Below, piece by piece: positions 15,945-24,724 of a stretch of DNA of 35,639 bases. The notes under the pieces are model-generated. The model worked only from the letters and a program-made list of their open reading frames with translations. It was not told where the DNA came from and did no database searches. This DNA comes from Deltaproteobacteria bacterium (GTDB lineage Bacteria; Bdellovibrionota_C; UBA2361; SZUA-149; JADZAE01). Numbering within the stretch: the stretch's first letter is position 1; the number at the start of each line of letters is the position of its first letter. The DNA lies in the NCBI GenBank assembly GCA_020852715.1, contig JADZAE010000081.1, positions 1 to 35,639 of the forward strand, given 5' to 3'. A program made the translations under genes and the position numbers.

Positions 15945-16129
15945 TGTCTTTCCTTTTTTGACTTACATGATTCTGTTCTGACCCATGGTAGGACCAAACA
16001 TCAGCCCAAGGCATAATCAATACCGAACAATAAATTTTAGGAATGGTTGTGTTTTGAGTAAGTTAATCGCCGTGACAGAGGCAATTATGAGGCGATCTTC
16101 TGCAATGGTGTGGTAGTTTGCCGCAGAGT

Positions 16130-16786
16130 TTAGAGCAGCGACTCAATCAGTTCCCAGTCGATATCCGGAGAATTGGGCTTAAGATCGATAACCGCACATT
16201 CACCAGGTAAATCTGCCCATGATTTACCACCAGCACGGCAAAGCGCATAATAGGCCCCCTGCCGAACCCATTGCTCATGCTGCTCATTATTAAAGATGTC
16301 GTGAAGTTGCTGAGCAATCAGCTTCTTCCATTCGATCCCGAGCTTTCTTGATCCGTCGTCATTGTTTCTTATCTGGGCTAAATACTCGCCCAGTATTTTA
16401 ACAGCCATTAATTGCAAATCGTTTTCTTCATCCCAGCTCATACCTACAGCAAAACTAATTATCTGCTCCAGATAATCCTCAATAAACCCCCACTCTAGGC
16501 ACATAATTTCTAAAACTAAGGCGATAACAAAAGCATCTTTACTGTATAATTGCTTTTCCAATAAGCTTTTGTAGCCCATCGCCCGGGCACGACCAATAAC
16601 CAAAATTAAAGAATATAGATCATCGAGCAGCATATTTTTTTGCTGCTCATTACTGATGGCGCTAATCTGCTCAATGGCATGAGCAACACGCTCCAGCTCA
16701 ACGTCGGAGAGCTTGTCTCCCGAATTAACGCTAAGCAGTAGCTTCTCTGCATCAATGTTACTTGTGTAATCTATTTGTTCACCCAT
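16130..16786 (-). CDS. HEAT/ARM-like helical protein
   Basis: This 218-residue soluble protein is predicted to be almost all helical, with repeats of about 35-40 residues such as DLQLMAVKILGEYLAQI and WVRQGAYYALCRAGG. These look like HEAT/ARM-type repeats, which usually serve as protein-binding scaffolds. It has no signal peptide. The ATG lies inside the end of the SseB-like gene (16-base overlap), so the two are translationally coupled and probably work together. It is the last gene of the signalling cluster. A modest inverted repeat (ATCGCC/GGCGAT around 16065-16097) lies just downstream and may end the transcript. The exact family is not recognised. Confidence 0.6.
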   Translation of the reverse strand: MGEQIDYTSNIDAEKLLLSVNSGDKLSDVELERVAHAIEQISAISNEQQKNMLLDDLYSLILVIGRARAMGYKSLLEKQLYSKDAFVIALVLEIMCLEWGFIEDYLEQIISFAVGMSWDEENDLQLMAVKILGEYLAQIRNNDDGSRKLGIEWKKLIAQQLHDIFNNEQHEQWVRQGAYYALCRAGGKSWADLPGECAVIDLKPNSPDIDWELIESLL

Positions 16787-17571
16787 GACTTTACCTTACT
16801 TCGCTTAAATTCTTCGGGCAGTAAGTAGAAAGGACAAGAATTGGCAAACAACTGTCGGTGCGGACAAGTATCATTTGCCAAGTCACTGACCACTGTCGGC
16901 ATAACGCCGACATTTTCGTCATAAACACACATACTTTCTATCTCTTCGACCAACACTTTTAGCTTATCCGCGCTCATTCCTGTCTGTTTTATCGCGATTA
17001 CAGGAATCCCCTGAGGATGATCAAGACTGCTCATTTTGATAGCAAACCCTTCGCTAATCTCCGGATAAACTTCAAAAACAGCCCGCAGCTTATCCTTTAA
17101 CTTCACAAAAAGGTCGGTATGATCTTCTATCTCGACCTCACTACAGACATTACTCGTTTCATTTAATATTTCATTTAGCGCATCAAGTCCACTTTGCTTA
17201 AGTAATGATATTTCCCAGGGACTAAAATCTTTACCGTATTCTTGAGCTGGATTAAGATGAATCCAGCTTCCCTCAGCAACCAATTGAATAAAGCTTTTAA
17301 ACAAGCGCTTACTTAGAGCAAATTCATCATGGCCCGCCCACTCTTTTAAATAATCTAAGGAAGTAAAAATAGGAATAATTCTGCGGCCCTCATGCTCAAC
17401 ACTCAGGTATTTTTCACCGGCTGAGCTTTGGACTATTTGCTCTGAGCCGGAAAGCTGCAAAGGTATGAATAGCTCAATCTCCCAAATTAGCTCGTAGAAC
17501 TTTCTTTCTGCTTGCGCATCTCCATTACAAGCATCCTTAAGTATTTCAAGAAGATTAACCAGCTGGACCAC
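16771..17571 (-). CDS. SseB-like domain protein
   Basis: This 266-residue cytoplasmic protein has an N-terminal half that fits the SseB domain: RKFYELIWEIELFIPLQL, then GRRIIPIFTSLDYLKEWAG and a WIHLNPAQEYGKDFSPWEI block. This domain was named from a Salmonella protein linked to enhanced serine sensitivity, and its biochemical role is unknown. The second half (AVFEVYPEISEGFAIKMSSLDHPQGIPVIAI) looks like the companion SseB C-terminal domain, followed by four Cys residues near the end (SMCVYD, NDTCPHRQLFANSCPFY). It starts 12 bases after the receiver gene and overlaps the HEAT-like gene. A regulatory role in the surrounding two-component cluster is inferred only from position. Confidence 0.68.
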   Translation of the reverse strand: MVQLVNLLEILKDACNGDAQAERKFYELIWEIELFIPLQLSGSEQIVQSSAGEKYLSVEHEGRRIIPIFTSLDYLKEWAGHDEFALSKRLFKSFIQLVAEGSWIHLNPAQEYGKDFSPWEISLLKQSGLDALNEILNETSNVCSEVEIEDHTDLFVKLKDKLRAVFEVYPEISEGFAIKMSSLDHPQGIPVIAIKQTGMSADKLKVLVEEIESMCVYDENVGVMPTVVSDLANDTCPHRQLFANSCPFYLLPEEFKRSKVKSWVNK

Positions 17572-17583
17572 TAATGAGCTTTC

Positions 17584-18236
17584 CTAAGCTAATTGTTTAC
17601 TGAGTTCCTGACCGAACTTGGCAATATTCATCGGCTTTTTTACTATTTCTGTCAAACCCACTTCTCCCGGGCGCGGCAGCGTAGCTGTGTGCGAAGAAGC
17701 CAAGCCAATAATCGGCAAAGTTTCCATACGCCCGCCGTCACTGCGAATCTCAAAGACCAACTCATAACCATCTTGGTTTTTCTGTTCGCAATCAATAATC
17801 GCCAAATTAAATATTCTCTCCACCAACTCACGTTTCACGTCTTCAGGGGTTTCAGCGATAATCAGTTTATAAGAGTTTTTATTGGTCAGAAACTGAATGA
17901 CTTTCTTTGTGGCTGCATCGGCGGTAAAAAGAAGCAAATATTTATTCTTTTCTACTGCGTCTTCAGTGCTACCTACGTAATCCAGATCTTCATACCGTAG
18001 CGTGCGATTATATCCCAAACTAAGCATCATTTGCGCATCGGCAGCTTGTTACGCTTTATGTGCCGCCACCAAATGCAGAGGACGAATGATGATATTTTTT
18101 TTATTTGCTCGGCTAAATCTCCAAGATCTATACCGGCGGACGAAACCACAACCTGAGCACCCTTTTGTTGATAATACCCCTTAACCTCGGCGGTATATTC
18201 AGGACTAACAAGAATTAGAACATTTAACTTAGACAT
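17584..18236 (-). pseudogene. Two-part receiver-domain (response regulator) gene, broken by a frameshift and a stop
   Basis: An N-terminal piece starts at the ATG at 18236 (MSKLNVLILVSPEYTAEVKG). Adding one base to the run of eight T (A on the coding strand) at 18095-18102 carries it into the frame reading NIIIRPLHLVAAHKA, a TAA at 18049-18051, then QAADAQMMLSLGYNR. This joins in frame to the 148-residue C-terminal ORF (17584-18030). That ORF holds a receiver domain: YLLLFTADAA, the phosphoacceptor Asp in NLAIIDCEQKNQDGYEL, and the conserved Lys in VKKPMN. The C-terminal ORF has its own ATG but no ribosome-binding site. It may still make a lone receiver, but the 218-codon gene as a whole looks inactivated. 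Confidence 0.65.
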
Positions 18237-18314
18237 CGGGTTCCACCCACAATCGCAGCCGGCAATTGGATAAAAACAGGCTTTCCAGGTAGGATTATCA
18301 GCTACTGATTGAAG

Positions 18315-18752
18315 TTAGCAATAGTATTTCTTTTGTGCGAATTTATTAACCATATCCAGTAACATTGCCTCGCTTTGCGAAAATGCCGTAGCCAAGTCTG
18401 TTTCCTGTGGACTCTCCATTTCCAACAATGGAGAATCAGCCGCCGCCACCATATCCGAACGCAAAGAACTGATGTTACTGCAATGGTCTTGAACACCTTT
18501 GAGTAAATAACCTATGGCTAATTCATAAGATAATTGGTGTATCAACTTCTCGATCTCCGCCTCCTCTTCAGGTAAGCCTTCGCGAGCGATTTGCACAAAT
18601 ACAGCCTCAACCACCTTTGCTGCCAGCTCTTCACTGGCAGTTAAATGCACAGCAATAGAATAAACTGTTGTTTGATATTGATCGATAATTTGCTCCATCC
18701 GCTCCTGAGCAGCCAAATCGTTTTCTTCCGTTTTGTTAGTTTTCTCTTCCAT
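18315..18752 (-). CDS. Sigma-region-2-like helical protein lacking region 4
   Basis: This 145-residue acidic protein has residues 15-75 resembling region 2 of ECF sigma factors (IIDQYQTTVYSIAVHLTA, then EELAAKVVEAVFVQIA). No helix-turn-helix of region 4 follows. The rest is helical (ATAFSQSEAMLLDMVNKFAQ) and ends in KKYYC. It lies between the histidine kinase and the receiver gene on the same strand, so it could be an adaptor that mimics a sigma factor, as in some general-stress phosphorelays. Alternatively it is an eroded sigma factor. The similarity is weak and by pattern only. Confidence 0.45.
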   Translation of the reverse strand: MEEKTNKTEENDLAAQERMEQIIDQYQTTVYSIAVHLTASEELAAKVVEAVFVQIAREGLPEEEAEIEKLIHQLSYELAIGYLLKGVQDHCSNISSLRSDMVAAADSPLLEMESPQETDLATAFSQSEAMLLDMVNKFAQKKYYC

Positions 18753-18885
18753 AATCCCTCTTTGCCTATCTCCTTGTTAACCTAAAGACGATTGTCTTGG
18801 AAAGAGTATTCTCAAATTGCCAACAATTTAGCCAAACACATAGTGTCGCATAAATGTAATATTTTAACGAAAGAAGCGAGCAGAT

Positions 18886-20028
18886 TCAGTTAGCACGTTT
18901 TGCCTTCATTTGATATTCCTTGGGTAGTTCAAGGTAAAAAGTTGTGCCAGTTGCTTCGTCACTCTTAAAGCACACTTTTCCACCCAGATAATTTTTACCA
19001 AATAGCTTCATACTATATGTACCTAATCCACGATTAGAAGAATGCGTCGAAAACGATCTTAGAAAAATTTGCATTTGCACGTTTCGCGAAATAACGCCAA
19101 CATGATGCACTTGATAAAGCACTTTGTCGCCCAGATCATTGCAGCTTATCGAAATTTTTCCTCCAGCAACAGAAGCTTCTGCTGCATTTTTAACCACATT
19201 GCCCAAGATGCGAGATAACAAAGAACTATCACTCAAATGAATAAGCTTCTCAGCTCGAATATCAACAGCTAAAATTTTATCTTTAAAAATCGGATGAGGC
19301 ATAAAAGTTCTTTTTAATTGCTGCAAAACAAGCATGGCATCAATAATAGATATTTTAACTTGCAAATCCTCTTTCTCTGCCGAGCTTAACTGGCGAAACT
19401 CTTTTATCTGCAAAGTAATCTCATCAGTTATCGCCTGCAAGTGAGGAGTAAATCCTTTTATTTCTTTAAAATCGTTGTTTTCCGCTAAAACGCTGCTGAT
19501 ACCATGCAGGCTGCCCACAACATTTAGCACATCGTGAAAAAATACGCGTTCCAAAGCATTACGCCGCTTTTCATTACTAATATCAATCATCGACACAATA
19601 ACAAAATTACCTTGTTTTCCACCTAAGGAAAAAGGTCAGGCATAAACAGCAAAATCCTGAGCAACGATGCGGCCATTTTTACTAACATTGATGCGACACT
19701 CTCCGTTCGCTGCTTCATTAAATTCAATGGCATGTTTTACTGTTTTTCGTGCCCCACAAAGGTTGCAATTTTCCGTTGTCCCACAACGACCCGAAGCCCT
19801 CGCGTGAAAACAACTCAGCGCGTCACCAGGTCTCAGACCAATAACTTTTTCATAATCACTTTTACCGGCGGCCTGAGTAGCCGTGGCAGAACTAAAAACT
19901 ATCTGTGTCTCTTCATTCAAAATCAAATTAATCATCGGAATACTATTAAGAAGCTGCTCAATATGAGGATAATCAGCAATCAGTTTTCTTTGCTTGCTTA
20001 AATTCTCCATCTTCATTGCCTCGTCCAT
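18886..20028 (-). pseudogene. PAS-domain histidine kinase interrupted by one in-frame TGA
   Basis: Two ORFs lie in one frame, separated only by the TGA at 19636-19638. The first (130 residues) is a PAS domain with the cysteine-rich signature CFHARASGRCGTTENCNLCGA, common in soluble PAS kinases. The second reads from just after the stop through PFSLGGKQGNFVIVSMIDISNEKRR, exactly the linker expected between PAS and kinase. It then has the H box FFHDVLNVVG, N box ILGNVVKNAAEA and G2 box RGLGTYSMKLFG. The usual DxGxG box is altered to HHVGVI. The second ORF could restart at the GTG at 19596. The whole is 381 codons with no membrane segment. A recent nonsense mutation or base error is likely. Confidence 0.75.
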
Positions 20029-20357
20029 ATCAGCCCGATGTGACGACGAAGACGCTGACGTATTGCTGTTTTCCGATATAAATTTATTTTATAACTTTAA
20101 TGCACGTATTAATATCGGCAGTAACGAAGTAGATATTTAATCATTATTCTGCTATTTAATTTGACTGGTATGCGATTTTGTTATTTTAAAAGGCTGTCGC
20201 CACAACCTTTAATTATACCGTTTCGCATCAGGCAAATGGATTTTTACCCTCCATATAAGTCTTTGAAATATTATCGACTATTGCTCTCTTTTGAGCATGT
20301 TAGTAGTGTGTCACGAGTAAAAAACTGTACGTATGCTAACTTAAGGAATACTACGAT
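20029..20357. promoter_or_regulatory. Divergent promoter region between the kinase gene and cydA
   Basis: This 329-base AT-rich region holds an inverted repeat with arms CCGATAT (20073-20079) and ATATCGG (20112-20118). Between them lies the smaller TTAAT/ATTAA palindrome around 20097-20112. TTGACT at 20161-20166 with TTTTAA 17 bases on is a possible cydA promoter with a weak -10. No FNR- or ArcA-type site could be placed with confidence. Confidence 0.4.
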
Positions 20358-21680
20358 ATGGAACTAGATCCCGTACTGCTTGCCCGTATTCAATTCGCTG
20401 TGACCATCATGTTTCATTATATCTTTCCCCCGCTAACCATAGGACTTGCCACTCTCATGGTTATCATGGAGGCCTGTCATCTGAAGACCGGCAATAAACT
20501 ATATCACGATATGGCACATTTCTGGACAAAAATGTTTGCTATTTCTTTCGTTCTGGGAGTCGCCTCAGGCATAGTCATGGAATTCCAATTTGGAACAAAC
20601 TGGTCAGTATATTCTCGCTATGTTGGCGACGTATTTGGTTCAGCACTGGCCATCGAAGGCATTTTTGCTTTTTTTATGGAATCCGGCTTCCTGGCCATAC
20701 TTGTTTTTGGCAGGAATAGAGTTTCTTCTAAAATGCACCTTTTTTCCACCTTCATGGTAGCTCTGGGGGCAACCTTCTCAGCAACCTGGATTATTATCGC
20801 CAATTCCTGGCAACAAACACCAGCCGGTTTTCATCTTGTCGAGCACGGATCTTCGATCAGAGCTGAAATGGTTGATTTTTGGGCTGTCGTCTTTAACCCT
20901 TCGTCGATGATCAGGTTAGGACACACATTAGTAGGAGCCTATATCAATGGCGCCTTCTTCGTCCTGGCTGTCAGCGCCTACTATTTATTGAAAAATATCC
21001 ACGTTGAGTTTGCAAAAAAATGTATCAGTATAGCCCTGCCCTTTGCCTTGTTTTTTTGCCTCTTGTCGCTTTACACCGGTCATATTCAAGCCCAATCAGT
21101 TGGAAAATATCAACCGACAAAACTTGCCGCGTTTGAAGGCCACTTCAAAACCGGAGCTGCCGATATGTATGCCTGGGGCATACCCAATGAAGAAGAGAAA
21201 AAGGTCGATTATGGTTTTCGCATTCCCGGCGGCTTAAGTTTTCTAATGCATGGCAATTTCAGCCAAGAAGTTGACGGGTTAGATAAGTCTCCCCAAGACG
21301 AGTGGCCGCCACTAGGGATAACATTTCAAAGTTACCACATCATGATTGCCTTCGGCATGGCCATGATCGGCTTAACAGGGCTAGCTTTTATTTTCTTTTT
21401 AAAAGGCAATCTTTTTCAGCAGAAATGGCTACTATTTTTATTTATCCCCGCCCTCATCTTGCCTTTTATTTGTAACCAAGCGGGCTGGATCGCCGCTGAA
21501 GTAGGTAGACAACCTTGGATTGTTTATGGCCTGCTTAAAACAAAAGACGCTATTTCCAATGTATCTCCAGTGCTTGTATTAACCTCACTGATAATATTTT
21601 GCATCGTTTACTCAGTGCTCTTTGTGCTCTGGTTACACTTCTTGGGAAAACAGATTAAAAAAGGACCGGAGAGTATTTAA
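20358..21680 (+). CDS. cydA: Cytochrome bd ubiquinol oxidase subunit I
   Basis: CydA carries the three hemes and the quinol site of the bd-type terminal oxidase in the inner membrane, reducing oxygen to water with high affinity. The 440-residue protein begins with [23 protein letters not shown], which contains the first axial His at about residue 20. The second His lies in [13 protein letters not shown] near 190, and a candidate Met ligand in [10 protein letters not shown] near 330. [17 protein letters not shown] is a strong family signature. The quinol-binding Q-loop is short compared with the roughly 520-residue E. coli protein, so this is a short-Q-loop form. An AAGGAA lies upstream of the ATG. 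cydB follows after 12 bases. Confidence 0.95.
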   Translation: MELDPVLLARIQFAVTIMFHYIFPPLTIGLATLMVIMEACHLKTGNKLYHDMAHFWTKMFAISFVLGVASGIVMEFQFGTNWSVYSRYVGDVFGSALAIEGIFAFFMESGFLAILVFGRNRVSSKMHLFSTFMVALGATFSATWIIIANSWQQTPAGFHLVEHGSSIRAEMVDFWAVVFNPSSMIRLGHTLVGAYINGAFFVLAVSAYYLLKNIHVEFAKKCISIALPFALFFCLLSLYTGHIQAQSVGKYQPTKLAAFEGHFKTGAADMYAWGIPNEEEKKVDYGFRIPGGLSFLMHGNFSQEVDGLDKSPQDEWPPLGITFQSYHIMIAFGMAMIGLTGLAFIFFLKGNLFQQKWLLFLFIPALILPFICNQAGWIAAEVGRQPWIVYGLLKTKDAISNVSPVLVLTSLIIFCIVYSVLFVLWLHFLGKQIKKGPESI

Positions 21681-21692
21681 AAGGAACAGACT

Positions 21693-22709
21693 ATGGACTT
21701 AAATTTATTTTGGTTTATCACCTGCGCATTTCTATTAAGCGGCTATGCCATTCTTGACGGATTTGACCTCGGGGGGGCAGCCAATATTCTCTGGTGCAAA
21801 AAAGAAGAAGATAAGCAAGTTATCTATAAATCCATTGGCCCCGTCTGGGATGGCAATGAAGTTTGGCTTGTTACCTTCGGCGCTAGTTTCTTCGCCGCTT
21901 TTCCTGACGCCTATGCCACGATATTTTCCGGCTTTTATTTGCCGCTAATACTTGTGCTTGTTTGTCTGATTACACGAGCGATCACCATCGAATTTCGCAA
22001 TAAACTTGAGTCTCCGCGCGCACGCACTATTTATGATACATTGTTTGGCACATCGAGCTTACTAGTGCTTGTGCTCTTAGGGGTTGCCGGCGGAGCTATT
22101 ATCAAAGGTGTTCCGGTTAATGAGAGCCGTGAGTTTGTCGGATCTTTTTGGGATATTGTCACTCCCTACACAGTCCTCGGCGGCGTACTTATTGCCTCTG
22201 TCATGTTACTTCATGGTAGTTTTTACGTGAGCATGAAAGGCGGAGAAGAAATGCAAAAAGCATTAGCCAAATCCCAGCGCATTTTGTTCGGCGTATTTCT
22301 CGTCACTTATGTGGTCACTGTTTCACTAAGCATTTTTGCTTTGCCGCATGTTGCCGAAAGCGTCGAAGCCAAACCCATCGCTTGGGTAGCTGTAGCAATC
22401 GCGGTTTTAGCCGTGCTGAGTGTGCTTAAATCCATGCTGGCCGGAAAACCGGGCAAAGCTTTTGCCTCAACTACAGTTGCCATCCTCGCGCACCTGGCTT
22501 GTTATGTAATTGTCCTCTTTCCTAATCTGGTTATTTCCAGCCTCAACGAATACTGGAACATGACTGTTTATAATGCAGCATCCTCACAGAAGACTCTTGG
22601 CATCATGCAAATCATCGCCATTATTGGCTTACCGTTGGTGATCATTTATAACTTTATCATCTATTGGGTTTTCCGCGGCAAAGTTCAAGCCGAAGATGCT
22701 CAATATTAG
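21693..22709 (+). CDS. cydB: Cytochrome bd ubiquinol oxidase subunit II
   Basis: This is the membrane partner of CydA, with 338 residues and about eight or nine membrane segments. The N-terminus shows the family signature FLLSGYAILDGFDLGGA, then GPVWDGNEVWLVTFGASFFAAFP, which includes the conserved Trp, Asp and Glu residues. An AAAGGAAC ribosome-binding site precedes the ATG. It follows cydA by 12 bases and precedes the Arg/Glu-rich lipoprotein gene by 18, so all three are probably one operon. No cydX-like mini-subunit or cydCD assembly genes are visible nearby. Confidence 0.95.
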   Translation: MDLNLFWFITCAFLLSGYAILDGFDLGGAANILWCKKEEDKQVIYKSIGPVWDGNEVWLVTFGASFFAAFPDAYATIFSGFYLPLILVLVCLITRAITIEFRNKLESPRARTIYDTLFGTSSLLVLVLLGVAGGAIIKGVPVNESREFVGSFWDIVTPYTVLGGVLIASVMLLHGSFYVSMKGGEEMQKALAKSQRILFGVFLVTYVVTVSLSIFALPHVAESVEAKPIAWVAVAIAVLAVLSVLKSMLAGKPGKAFASTTVAILAHLACYVIVLFPNLVISSLNEYWNMTVYNAASSQKTLGIMQIIAIIGLPLVIIYNFIIYWVFRGKVQAEDAQY

Positions 22710-22727
22710 TAACCTCAAAGAGGAATT

Positions 22728-23300
22728 ATGAAAATACAATTACTAGCTACTTTAGCCGCCCTTACTTTTGTTGCCTGTGAACCGGTGCATTCGGGTAATT
22801 ATGGTCGACGTGACCCTTATTGGGGAGGAGGCCGCTATGATTCCTATCCTGCTCAGAGGGAAACATATTACGGCGGCTATTATGATAGCGACCCCCATAA
22901 TGATCGTAATGATTATTATCGCCAAAGAGAGCGTGAACGCGAAAGAGAATATGAGCGCCGCGAACGCGAGCGTGAACGCGAACAAGAACGTTGGGAGGAC
23001 GAGCAAGAAAGAAGAGAACGCCAGCGCCAAAGAGAACATGAACGAGATCGCAATAGACAATCAAACCATGTAGAGCGCTATCCCGACGTCCATACTGGCG
23101 GCGGTGGCTATTCTCAGCCTAAGCCTCAACCAAAACCGCAACCCGCCGAGATCAGACCAAGCTGTCCATCAGGCACGCACTTTGATGGTAGTCATTGCAA
23201 AATCGATGATCAACGGCTAAGAAAACCCGGCGGCGATGGGAACATCAACCCCTGCCCAAAAGGAATGTGGGTATCTTCAGGCCGCTGTGTAGGCAAATAA
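22728..23300 (+). CDS. Arg/Glu-rich lipoprotein with two Cys-paired C-terminal repeats
   Basis: This 190-residue protein starts MKIQLLATLAALTFVAC, with a plausible lipobox ending in Cys 17, so it is probably lipidated. A Gly/Tyr-rich stretch (PYWGGGRYDSYP, YYGGYYDSDP) is followed by a striking charged helix of Arg/Glu repeats (QREREREREYERREREREREQE) over about 50 residues. A Pro/Lys linker (KPQPKPQPAE) leads to two short similar units, CPSGTHFDGSHC and CPKGMWVSSGRC, each probably closed by a disulfide. GAGGAA lies before the ATG, and cydB ends 18 bases upstream. The family is not recognised. A structural role at the cell envelope, perhaps tied to the oxidase operon, is only a guess. Confidence 0.7.
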   Translation: MKIQLLATLAALTFVACEPVHSGNYGRRDPYWGGGRYDSYPAQRETYYGGYYDSDPHNDRNDYYRQREREREREYERREREREREQERWEDEQERRERQRQREHERDRNRQSNHVERYPDVHTGGGGYSQPKPQPKPQPAEIRPSCPSGTHFDGSHCKIDDQRLRKPGGDGNINPCPKGMWVSSGRCVGK

Positions 23301-23445
23301 GACTAACCCATGCTGCCATATTTGCCGCACAGGGTATTGCAGTTAAATTAGAAGTGTCAGCCGAACTTGTTCAGAGAGGGCAAGACCCGGAACACATCTT
23401 AACAACGACAACATCACGCGAAGGTCCGGGGCTAGAGAAAATTAA

Positions 23446-23486
23446 CGCCACGGCGCTAGAAAATTTCACCGACGCTTGTGGAGCGC
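23446..23486 (+). repeat. Diverged repeat, copy B (partner at 7471-7511)
   Basis: This segment shares 32 of 41 bases with 7471-7511 in an ungapped alignment by eye. The longest exact blocks are CGCCACG and TTGTGGA. In one frame it reads ENFTDACGA against DNFTNVCGT, which suggests descent from a coding sequence. Confidence 0.45.
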
Positions 23487-23502
23487 ACCAGCTACTGGGT
23501 AC

Positions 23503-23540
23503 GCATGACAGCAGTGAAGCGAAGCGGAACGCTGTCATGC
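23503..23540. terminator. Hairpin between convergent genes, possible bidirectional terminator
   Basis: GCATGACAGC pairs exactly with GCTGTCATGC across an 18-base loop rich in GAAGCG. It lies between the cyd-operon lipoprotein (plus) and murG (minus). No U-tract follows on either strand, so it may instead be a palindromic repeat unit. Confidence 0.4.
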
Positions 23541-23563
23541 TAAAAATATGTAGCACCTCCTTA
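23534..23563 (+). repeat. Short repeat containing AAAATATGTAGC (partner at 34776-34805)
   Basis: The segment matches 34776-34805 at 24 of 30 bases, including the exact 12-mer AAAATATGTAGC followed by TCCTTA after three variable bases. In one frame the copies read MLKICSTSL and LLKICSVSL. Confidence 0.45.
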
Positions 23564-23659
23564 TTTCGGCGCTGACGTGGCATTTTCTTACATCGATGGT
23601 GCTTACGCACAGTAAGTTTTTCACGCACACGCTATGATCCCAGATATTTAACTCGGTAT

Positions 23660-24724
23660 TTATCTTAGAATTGTTTCGGCGATTAGCCGGGCGCTGTCGA
23701 TTTTGTTTTCTTTGGCAAACTCAGTCGCTGCCTGCCCCATTTTTGAAAGCGCTGCCGGATCAGTAAGTAACTTCTCTAGAAATATACCTAGCTCGACTGC
23801 GAGCGCCTGGTTCTGGTCGATAATCACAGCGCAGCCACTTTTTACGGCCAACTCGGCATTGTAACGTTGATGACCACCGGCTATGATTAGCGGCACGAAT
23901 ATCACCGGCCTACCGGCAGCAGCAATCTCTGTACAAGCCATTGCACCGGCACGCGAAATAACCAAATGCGCCCAACTAAGTCTGGCCGGCATGTCATTGA
24001 TAAAGGCTACCGGTTCGATGTGCGTCCAAGCATGGCTTTCACATTCTGCTTTCACCCGCTCAAAATCTGCGCTACCGGCTTGCAAAAGAATATGCAGCGG
24101 ATACTTTTTCAAGTTTTCGGCATTACTTAAAATAGCGTTGGTTACGGCCTTCGCCCCTTGGCTACCACCTAAGAGCAAAAGATTAACTTTATCTGCCGGT
24201 GTGTTCCAAGCGGTAATCTTACGATACTCCTCGCGCACCGGATTAGGAGTTGTCTGCACATCAACAGTAGCAGCAAATCCTTTTACGCCCGACACAGCAA
24301 AAATCTTAGTTACCCATTTACTTAAAAAACGGTTAGCGGCACCACTTTGCACATTTTGCTCTTGGATGTAATACAATCGCCCGGTGAGTTTGGCGACCAA
24401 CAATGGAATCACTGTCGGGTAACCGCCAAAGCCGATAACGGCCTGGGGCTTAAATGTTGCGATAACAGAAAAAGCTTTATAAAGCGCGGTCGGTAACGCA
24501 AGCAAGGCTCGTAATATTCCGGCTATCCCTTTGCCGGTTAGTGGGACAAAAGGCACTGCAGTCAGCACAAAGCCCGCCGCGGTAACCAGTTTCTTTTCCA
24601 TCTCTTTACCGGTTCCCACAAACATCACTTCTGCACCCAGATTCCGGCAAGCCTTCGCCACGGCCAAAGCAGGGTTAATGTGCCCACCGGTTCCGCCGGC
24701 AACAACCATCACTCTACTCTTCAT
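23660..24724 (-). CDS. murG: UDP-GlcNAc transferase MurG (lipid II synthesis)
   Basis: MurG adds GlcNAc to lipid I on the inner face of the cytoplasmic membrane to make lipid II, the peptidoglycan precursor. The 354-residue protein is full length for this GT28 enzyme. Loop 1 reads VVAGGTGGHINPALAVA and loop 2 GFGGYPTVIPLL, with YIQEQNVQSGAANRFLS behind it. The C-terminal UDP-GlcNAc half shows LLLLGGSQGAKAVTNAI and VISRAGAMACTEIAAAGRPVIFVPL, which hold the donor-binding residues. The ATG overlaps the end of ftsW by 11 bases, and its ribosome-binding site (GAGGAGGG) lies inside ftsW. The ftsW-murG order is that of the division and cell-wall cluster, but no other mur or fts genes are present here. 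Confidence 0.97.
   Translation of the reverse strand: MKSRVMVVAGGTGGHINPALAVAKACRNLGAEVMFVGTGKEMEKKLVTAAGFVLTAVPFVPLTGKGIAGILRALLALPTALYKAFSVIATFKPQAVIGFGGYPTVIPLLVAKLTGRLYYIQEQNVQSGAANRFLSKWVTKIFAVSGVKGFAATVDVQTTPNPVREEYRKITAWNTPADKVNLLLLGGSQGAKAVTNAILSNAENLKKYPLHILLQAGSADFERVKAECESHAWTHIEPVAFINDMPARLSWAHLVISRAGAMACTEIAAAGRPVIFVPLIIAGGHQRYNAELAVKSGCAVIIDQNQALAVELGIFLEKLLTDPAALSKMGQAATEFAKENKIDSARLIAETILR

Larger units (their letters stand above)
23301..23659. other. Gap between convergent genes carrying repeat relics and a hairpin
   Basis: This 359-base gap holds two diverged repeat fragments (23446-23486 and 23534-23563) shared with other gaps in this window, plus the hairpin at 23503-23540. 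An open frame running through it overlaps the lipoprotein gene and has no ribosome-binding site. Its translation, with pieces such as ENFTDACGA and MLKICSTSL, looks like a coding relic. Confidence 0.5.

Noticed and set aside
19636..19638. TGA in the kinase as a selenocysteine codon
   Set aside because: The position lies in a linker strand where Cys is not expected, and other genes are broken by TAA and TAG as well. A plain nonsense change explains it better.
22752..23064. Open frames opposite or out of frame within the Arg/Glu-rich lipoprotein gene
   Set aside because: They arise from the repetitive GAACGC/GAGCGT codons. Only the frame with the signal peptide and ribosome-binding site is credible.
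23267..23575. 102-residue ORF after the lipoprotein gene
   Set aside because: It overlaps the lipoprotein end in another frame, has no ribosome-binding site, and runs through a perfect hairpin. It is noted only as a possible relic.
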